DNA from: Moringa oleifera | Lineage: Eukaryota; Streptophyta; Magnoliopsida; Brassicales; Moringaceae | Assembly: GCA_021397835.1 (NCBI GenBank) | Contig: JAJFZO010000229.1 | Coordinates: forward strand, 310,001 to 374,000 | Reading direction: 5' to 3' | Length of the DNA stretch: 64,000 bases | In this document: piece by piece, positions 55,648 to 64,000 of the stretch | How positions within the stretch are numbered: position 1 is the first letter of the stretch | Layout of the letters: every line of letters begins with the position of its first letter | Program-made: the position numbers and the translations under genes | Notes under the pieces: generated by a model | Seen by the model: the letters and a program-made list of their open reading frames with translations, nothing else | Databases searched by the model: none | Told to the model about the DNA's origin: nothing

Positions 55648-58596
55648 TTATACATCAACAGCATCAACCGGCAGGGATGTTGTCCTGTGAAGAGAATTTG
55701 GCAGCAATAGTGACCCAGCACAGAAACTCTTGGCACTGACCGTCTCCTTCATCGCCTCGCAATTTCGGGCCCTTTGGGTTTCCGAACACGGGCAGCTCTT
55801 CCTCCCATTTCCATGGCATTGCTCCGCATCGTTTGCTGGGAAGATCTCCTCGCTTGTCTTGCTGGAACTTGATGATTTCGACACAAGTCCTAGCTGTTGA
55901 TCTCGCAATTCTCTCAGTTCAATCTGGTACCTTGCTTTCAGCCACCGTAGCTCCTGCTGGACTTCGCTCTCGTAAGTTTCCGGGATGTTGTCAGAATGCA
56001 ACATGGAGAAAGAACGAGAACCTGTTGAGTGACGGATCGAATTTCCTGGAATGGATGACGTTATCTTGTTTTCCATCTGAATCTCTTTGTGGTCCTTAAC
56101 AGAAACAGAACGATCCAATTTCTCATACTCTTCGTCGGATTGATTCTGCGCAGAACCCATTGGACTAAGTTCTCGGCTCTCCTGTTGATCCCAAATTTCT
56201 CCGTAATTCAAGCACTCCGATCTGCTCGAGAACTTCTGCGCATCCTCTGTTATTTGATGCTCAGATTCATCAACCTGGAAGGTAATCTCTTCGAACCGGC
56301 CATGCATCGAAGCACATCCATTAGTGCAGTAGCACTGAAGAAGCTGCGAGTTCATTGTGCCAAGATTATTCGACAGAAAATCCATGAGAGAACCATTGGA
56401 GGTACGATTCGAAGCACAGTTGTGACAGAAGATCTGATTCGCAAACCGAGGTGTTTCTTCTATTCCTGGCCCTGGCCTCCATTCGGGTACCAATGAAGCA
56501 ATCTCCCCATCGATTGCATCTGCTATCCTGGTCACATCCTGGTCTGTAATATCCAGCTCTGCAACCATTTCCGTCGCAACACTCAACGCTGTGTCAGTTT
56601 CAATGTCAAATGGGAAATAAATGTTTCGAATCCGACCTGCAAACGAGAAATAAGCCAAGAACTCGAGTTAATAACCACTAAGGGAAACACAAAAATTTGT
56701 GAAACGGAAAGAGGAAATGAAATTCTTTACCTTCCTTATCAGCGATTCTAAGTCTCAGAAAGATTCCACCATCTTCCCTCCTCTTCCCTTTGATACTTAT
56801 ATCAACATTTGGAGAATGCTCCTCATCATGATACTCAAAGAGGTCTATTCCATTCGGCTCCATCTCCGATGAATGATACCCCCATTCGTTCTGGTTTTTG
56901 TGATCATAACCATTCAAGTATCCATTAACGAACGAATTGTTACTGTGATGAAGCTCAACGTAAGGTTGTCTCACGAGAGGACCAATATCATTGATATCTC
57001 TCCCATAATCGATGAGTCTAAACTCCGATTCGCAATCATCAATCTGGAGGAAATGATCGTTCAGAAGCTCCCTGGCTGAGAGCCTAAGAGACACAGTTGC
57101 TAAGCATTTCTCAACGAATTGTCTCACTTCTGGATCTTTGACTTTGTACAAAGCATCTGGTTTTCTACCCTGAAGCAGCAATCAAGCATTTGTCAAATGG
57201 AAATCCGAACTTTCCATGAAAATGGCTGAAAGCACAAGGAAATCAACTCAGGCATCTTACAGATACAACTTTCTTGTAGATTTGAGCAGGATGAGTGCAC
57301 TCGCTATAAGGGTATTCAAATGTCACCATTTCCAAAATGCACATCCCAAATGAATAAATGTCTACTAATTCATTATACGCCTCTTCGTACACTTCTGGAG
57401 CCATGAACTCTGGTGTCCCTGAAGAAACAAGAGATATTAACTTCAATTTACAGGAATTCTCCTTCATCAAACCAATCTATCCAGCCAAGAATTCTCACAG
57501 AAAATTCATTTCAAATGGATATATTGTTTATATAGTGAATCCATTGATAAAATGAAGGATCAACCAAGTTTTTGTCCTAGATATACTGATCGAAATGAAG
57601 ATTTACCATGGAATTGATTCGGGTTTTACACATACCAACACAATGAGCAGCATGAGATTTTCGGAGAATTGCAGCAAGGCCGAGATCACCGATCTTGACC
57701 TCTCCTTGGTTTCCATTGACAAAAATGTTATCACATTTCAGATCTCTGTGGATAACAGGAGGGTCATGGCTATGGAGATAAAGAAGTCCTCTCAAGATCT
57801 GTCTACACCAATGCTTCACTGCTCTAATGTTGACTCTCTTGTGCTTCAGCCTATATCTATAGAACTCAGAAGAGGCAGAAGAAACCCACCAATCAAGATC
57901 ATTGATTTCAGATGATAAATTTGAGAATTTATGAACAGGAAGTTATTGGGTTTTCAGACTTCTTACTGTCTCAAGGTCCCAGAAGTGAACATTTCTGTAA
58001 CAAAGTTGATGTTCCTATTCGCAGTATCAACCCAAGAAGTGTAGAACTTCATAATGTTCTTGTGCTTCAGTGTTTTGAGCAGATGGATTTCACAGTAGAG
58101 TCTTTCAAGATCTTCAGGGCTCTGCAGGAAATCATAAAGCTTGACCTGGTTCCAAGCAACTTCAATGCCTTCGTACTCATCAAAGGCTCTGTAGCTGCTT
58201 CAAATCAGAACAAGGAATCACCCAACAGGAAAAGCTGATTGGGAAGCAAGAAAGAGTTGAAGTTTATCGAAAAGCTGAAATGCATATGCAGAAATTGAGG
58301 CAACAGATCCAGAGAGACCAGAAAAATGAACAAATCTGAAATGGGTATTCAAATAAATTGAAGATTCAACAAGAGGAAGGATCCATACACTGTCTTTGAA
58401 GCTCCTTTGCCAAGGATTTCATTGTACTGTCACCCAAAAAAGATTGGAACCCAAAAATCAGAATCCAAAACTGAAGAGAATCGAAAGAGAGAAAAGAGAG
58501 AAAAGAGAGAAAAGGAAGTACTCTGCCATATCTTCCAGTGGGATCAACTTCAACAAACTCAGAGTAATCTGGTTCAAGATGAGTTAGACCATTCAT
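55648..58596 (-). CDS. WNK serine/threonine kinase (WNK1/WNK9-like)
   Basis: With-no-lysine kinase, 715 residues, seven exons on minus: 58596-58522, 58426-58389, 58194-57967, 57856-57636, 57418-57261, 57169-56731, 56636-55648 (2148 nt). The kinase domain spans about 25-285. The glycine loop [10 protein letters not shown] carries the lysine that replaces the usual one. Strand 3 reads VAWNQVKL with no catalytic lysine, the WNK hallmark. The catalytic loop is HRDLKCDN (D152), the DFG motif is DLG (171-173), and TPEFMAPE follows. An OSR1/PF2-like segment ends [19 protein letters not shown] long Ser-rich tail has a helical [20 protein letters not shown] stretch near the end. The N-terminus [19 protein letters not shown] matches, by recall, Arabidopsis WNK1. 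Plant WNKs act in flowering time, clock and osmotic signalling. All introns are GT-AG. Confidence 0.95.
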
Positions 58597-58599
58597 TCT

Positions 58600-59140
58600 C
58601 CAAAAACAAGAAATTTATTTATTTATGTAAATCTTCTCTTTCCCTTTTCTTCTTCCTTGTATTTAGCGTTCTTAAGGGCTTTTTCTTCCCTTTCTCCTCT
58701 GACACAATAGGAAATGAGAAAAGATGATACCATACAGAACTATTACCTTTTCAGAAAGAAAGAGAAGAGAAATGATCAATTATTCACAAGCACAAGAGAA
58801 AGCGAAAGAGAAAGAGAGAGAAACAGAGGAGTTAGAAGACAAGATTTTGCAGCTCTTGCCTCGTTTTTGATGGGACACAAACAGCGAGCCATCCACACCA
58901 TGAAGGAACAGGACAAATTGTGTGTGTCCGTGAGAGAGAAAGAAAGAGTCCCTTCCTTCTCTTCGCTAATTAAAACTGTAATGAACAGAGAAAAAATAAT
59001 ACCCAAAAAACTGACTACAAACACAGATGAAAACCCCACTGCACCAGCTAGCTTTCATGCCCAAAAATGGAGAAACCTCTTAAACAAGACTATAAACACT
59101 GTTGAGAAGACAATTACTAACACCAGTTGACCACTGCCCT
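58600..59140 (-). other. WNK leader and promoter region
   Basis: Purine-rich on plus, so pyrimidine-rich on the gene's strand, with GAGAGAAAGAGAAA-type runs at 58790-58830, typical of a plant 5' UTR. No gene is supported here and no clear TATA box was assigned. Confidence 0.5.
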
Positions 59141-62100
59141 TTGGTCCCCTCTTCCTATCAGTTGTGGGCATGGGTACTACAATAAAGTTTCCATCTTTCC
59201 TCTTATTTACCAGGAAAAATCTTTCTTTTTCCCCAGAAAATTAATCATTTCTTCAGTTTATTCTTACTTCCATTATTTTATAGCCTTCAAAACAATTTTT
59301 AGTTTATATATCAATAAACTTACATTGAATTTTCTTCCAAGTTGGTGTTTTTAATGTTGGTGATGAGTTTTTTTCCTTTTTTCTAAAAGAATCACACTGC
59401 CATGGCTGCAAGCACATTTGGAGATTTCTAGAAGTTTATCCTATACAAAATTCTTTTAATAATGGACTTACCTTTTTTGATAAATCATGATTTTGACTGT
59501 TAATAATAAATTAATTTAAAAGACCACATAGTGGGAAGCTTGCCTAACCTTCTAAATTGACTAAGTTCTTCATTTTAAGAAATTACCCAAAAAAAAAAAA
59601 AACTTGATACCCTTGAAGACAAGAGAAAGAAAATCCATACTAAACAATACCCAAAAAAAATTAACTTCTTATTGGAATTTTGAGTAATTAAATGGAGGAA
59701 TATTTTTTAATTTTTTTATTAATTTGATTTTTACTAAATTTTTAAAAAATATGTTAAGATGTATCAATTGAACAAAATAAATTGTTATGATTTATTTTAT
59801 TCATAATTTTTATTAACATAATATAATATTTTAAATATATAGTTTTTATTTCTTAAAAATTAATAAAAATAAGATAATATAGACAATAAATTAAATTATT
59901 CATTAACCTTCAAAGATTCAATAGAATCCACCTGTAAATGAACTTGAATATTCAAATCCTTTTAGAATCATTAGAAGCCCTCATTCATTAATTGGATTTT
60001 TTAATTTAAATATTTTAAGTAATAAAAATTAAATTACATAAATTATATATTATCATAATTTTAATTAATAAATATATACCCGTCGATGAATTTATTGCAT
60101 AAGATCTATTCAAACTAATGCATCTTGAAAATTCGCCGTGCTCAATCCTGTCTTTTTCTTTTCGAACAAGATCATAGCCTTCACTTAATTAATCAACTAA
60201 AATCATGATTATCATGAGAAATCAAAACTATAATTATAGATATTTTTTTGTTTTATTGCATTAGTCAGAGTATAATTATAATTATATTATTTAAAGTCTT
60301 TGATAAGTAAAATATTATTTATTTTGATTATAATCATATATTTTTATTTAATTAAAAAATACATTCAAAAAATGCCTTATAAAAGTGAAATTGTATTTAC
60401 ACTTAAATTATATATTAACCTTTGATTTTGTAATTAATGTGAAATTGGTGAGTTATCATTTGCTTCTTGAAATGTTAGCGAGTCTAAATGTCCAAAGTGG
60501 TGGACAAGAATTATGTTGACGTCTCTTAAAATATTGTTTATTTTGAACGTAATTTTATTTAATTAAATAATATTAAATTTTTAAAAAATAATATATTTTT
60601 ATATTATCATTACAAATTATAAAAAATTATTTAAATTTCATATTAAAAACTCATAATTAAGATCAAAGGAAAAATTATATTTTAATTAAATTGTATATTT
60701 AAAAAACGCTTTAAAAAAGTGAAAGTATATATATAAACTCATATTGTATTTTAATTGAGAATTAAACTTGTAGATGTGATGGACCGACATGAAAAAAAAA
60801 ATTAAAAAAAAATCTCGTGGGTGACATAGCAAGGCATGTGGGTATACTGGAGGCTGTCCACAGCGGCTTAATTTGAAAGGTAAAGCCATGGGGCTATAAA
60901 TCAAATAAAATAAACATACCCTTTGACTTGGTTTCCTTCGTGCATGGAGATCTTCACCTTGTTCACTACTTGCATGTGCCGGAATCACCCAAGTACTTCT
61001 ATCAATTTCATATTGCCTTTTTTTTTTTAAATTGATAATTATTAATTATAATTATCTCGTAATTTATTTTTATTTTTAAAATTATTTTAAAAAAATATAA
61101 AAAAATTTGGATTAAAGTTACTTTTTAATTTAAATCTTAATGCAAGTATCGATTGGATCAACATTATATTTTTTAATTTAATTTAATTTAAAATTTAACT
61201 CAAAAATAATTATTAAATTAAAAATATTTTAATTATCAAAATACCTAAAAATAATAGAAATAAAATTTATATTTATTTTAAATTTATTTTAATATTTTTT
61301 AAAAATATTAAAAATATATATATTTTTAAAAAATATTTATTGTAATTTAAAAAATTAAAATTTTTTATGATAATAGGTTGATTTTTTTACATCTATACAA
61401 AAATTTCAAGCCAAATTTTTTGTTATAAGATTTTTAATTTATTTTTTAATTTTTAAAAAATATTTAAATTGAATTAAATTAAAACATAACATATATAATT
61501 TAATTAATATTTTAATATTTATCTACATGGAGGGTACATGCCAAATAATATCAAGTTAAGATGTCGCTCAAGAGCAAACAAAATGAGAGGAATGGTTGGC
61601 TGGCCACGTGTCGAGTTTGGAGGTTGGGGCACAGTGTTGACTGTGTAGATCTGACCTCACATGAACATCCAAGCAGAAGCAGTTGAGCACATCCTCAAGC
61701 TTTGGCTGGTCCCAATCACATCCAAACACTCCTTAGACAGCTCTTGTGGAGAGGGCTTGTTTGGTGGGACATCAATTAATCCAGCCTATCTTAGCCTTTT
61801 GGATCGATATGACGTAAATTAAACTAAATTATCTAATAAATTAAAATTTTTTATAGTTTTATTTTATTTCATGAGTAGCTATCTATTTCAAGATTATTTT
61901 TAGAACTAAGTTTTATATTTTTTTAAAAAATAAAAATTACATAAACTCTGATGTGCCACATGTTGTTTAAAATATATTATATGTATAAATAAAAATTTTA
62001 AATTATGATTTATTAATTCAATACAAATTAAATATTGATTAAAAAGATTATAAAATTTTAATAATTTTTTCATTATTAAAATACATAAAAATTAATTCAA

Positions 62101-64000
62101 ATGAATTCTAAAATTTATTTTAAGTTCATTTCTTAAATTTGATTAATTTTTTATATATAATTTTTTCAAAATTTTGATAATATAAATTAAAAAATATATG
62201 TTTTTAGTACTTAAAAAGTTTCAAAAAATTTTTGTGTGTCGATAAATTGAATATTTTTTATATTTATAAAAAAAGTTTAAATCAAAATTTATTATATAAA
62301 TTTTTCACTATAATTTTTTAATTTTTATTTGTTTCAATAAATTTTAATTTAATTTAAATTGATAAATTTAATAAATTAAAATTTAATTAATAACTTTTTA
62401 AACATCAATATTTATTTAATAATACAAAATAAATATCATGACTCTACATATATTTTACCATATAATAAAATTACAACACTCACTTTACTTTATTTAAAAA
62501 AATAATGTAAATAAAATAATAAAAAATCTTAAATCAAAATTGTAATGATAAAATTAATGAAAATAACTTCTTACCCATAACTCATACAATGATGACAAAG
62601 ATTCAAAAGAACTCCCTATCTCTATCAAAACCTTTACCCAAGTTTATTGCTTTTTCTTATTATATTTCAAAACTTCATGGGACACGATTTTTCAATAGAG
62701 ATTTAAAGGGTAATTTTCAAAATTTTTATACTATTAAAAGGTTATTTAAAAAAATAATATTATTAAAATTTAATTTAATATTTATTTATTAATGCGAATA
62801 AGCTTTCCTAATCACGATCGGCACCGTGTGCATTAGAGTATGACATTTTTTATTCAAATCATTATGATAAGCATGACATTAAGATGTCAACATTTCAAAA
62901 TCCTTAGTTTGACCCGTTATCGTTGGTTTTGTGAAGACCGTACAAATTATTAAAAATAAAGACAAAAGCGTGAGTACAAAATTAAAGCCGATGCTAAAGT
63001 ATATTATTATATTTCAAATTTCTCGCGTGCAAATAATTTTATTTTTTTAATTTGTCTCTAAGTCGTGCAATTGTTGTAAAAAAAAGTAATAATTCAATAA
63101 TTTTTAAAAGATTTTTTTTTTTGAATTTTTCTAACGGATAATTTAAATCTGAAGGATTTTTTTTGGTTAAAATGATAAATTTTATTTAAAAAAAAAAAGA
63201 ATTTACTGAGCTAAATCAGGAAATCTCTTATTGGGCATTAACTTGGGAAAAGCATAGAAGGGACTAAAAAGAAAGAGTAAATCATGGCATGATTCCATGA
63301 TTGATGGATCTAATGTCTATTAGTGTTCTTTTTTATTTTTTACTTTTTTTTAAAAGAAAAAAAGCTTATTGTGTTTCGGATTCAAGAGCTTATGAGTTTT
63401 GAGAAAGAAAATGTAATGTTTTAAATTATAATAAATAATGATGTTAAATTTTAGTTCATATTGATGTCATTTTGATTTAAATTATTATAAATATTATTTA
63501 TTTTAAAATATATGATATAGAAAATCAATATTTTATATTTTAACGGTCAATTATTTGTCATATATCAAAAAAATTTGTTATTAAATAAACATGATAATAT
63601 TTACCAAAAAAAAAACTTTTATAATATAAATATTTTATTAAAATTTTAATATTTTAATATTTGATTTTTTAAAACATCTATCAACGTTTTGTTATCTTAA
63701 TTAGTATCACATTTTAAATATTAATTTAAATTTTAATTATTGTAATTTATTTTTTTCTGATTTAAAAATATAAGATACAAATTTCGTAAAACCCTATTAT
63801 TTATCTTAGATGATAATTGAATTCTTATGTGTAATATGAGACGAACGTGTCATACTTATGAATATAATTGTAAACTTTTGTGGCCTGCAATGTAATAATA
63901 GTATATACATTCCAGTTTTTAAAAGGAATCAATATGTTTGGTAAGTGGATACTATCGGTAATTACAATTTGGTTCGAAATCGACAAATCGAATCAAAATT
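59140..64000. other. AT-rich intergenic DNA with two balanced islands
   Basis: Mostly low-complexity A/T sequence. Two islands of normal composition stand out, about 60820-60990 and about 61550-61810. The second contains GGCCACGTGTCG, with a CACGTG G-box core. Neither encodes a protein that I recognise, and neither forms a known microRNA hairpin that I could identify. No tRNA or transposon was recognised. Confidence 0.5.

Noticed and set aside
55833..56496. Long plus-strand frames opposite the last WNK exon
   Set aside because: Antisense shadows of the real WNK coding exon.
60820..61810. MicroRNA precursor in the balanced islands
   Set aside because: Checked by eye against the common plant microRNA sequences I remember and for long inverted repeats; none found.

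Overview
This is a stretch of nuclear chromosome from a eudicot plant, most likely a rosid. The evidence is small exons split by AT-rich introns, very AT-rich intergenic DNA, plant-type U1 snRNA genes with the plant upstream sequence element (USE), chloroplast-targeted proteins, and protein families closest to Arabidopsis as I remember them. I cannot name the species.

Layout, left to right. (1) 1-10700: two cysteine-synthase-family genes in tandem on the minus strand. The first (CYSD/DES1-like, cut by the window edge) and the second (OASA1-like cytosolic O-acetylserine (thiol)lyase) have the same ten-exon structure. Between them lie a tandem array of about 245 bp units and, on the plus strand, three U1 snRNA genes with their own promoters. 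(2) 13623-24529: a complete 22-exon XRN4/EIN5-type 5'-3' exoribonuclease on plus. (3) 26417-27022: an intronless thylakoid rubredoxin (RBD1-like) on minus. (4) 31197-32561: an intronless GeBP/Storekeeper-like transcription factor on minus. (5) 34813-38564: guanosine deaminase (GSDA) on minus. (6) 41173-43498: ribosomal protein eS24 on minus, divergent from (7) 44059-51004: the chloroplast protein FLAP1 on plus, whose large intron 4 holds two decayed antisense LINE fragments. (8) 55648-58596: a WNK1/WNK9-type WNK kinase on minus. The last 5 kb is AT-rich DNA with no gene that I can support.

The genes are independent plant transcription units, not an operon. As a set they match, by recall, genes that Arabidopsis splits among three loci: about At5g28020-28080, At3g04910-04940 and At1g54490-54520. 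The window therefore looks like an unfractionated ancestral gene order.

The most interesting item is the U1 trio at 4825-6197. Copy 1 has a canonical 5' end. Copy 3 has intact protein-binding loops, an intact Sm site, compensated stems and a perfect 3' box, but carries U-to-A at position 5. That makes its recognition sequence exactly complementary to CAG|GUAUGU. Copy 2 has a very good promoter but a wrecked RNA body. All exon boundaries were worked out by hand from splice sites and reading phase; single-base slips are possible.
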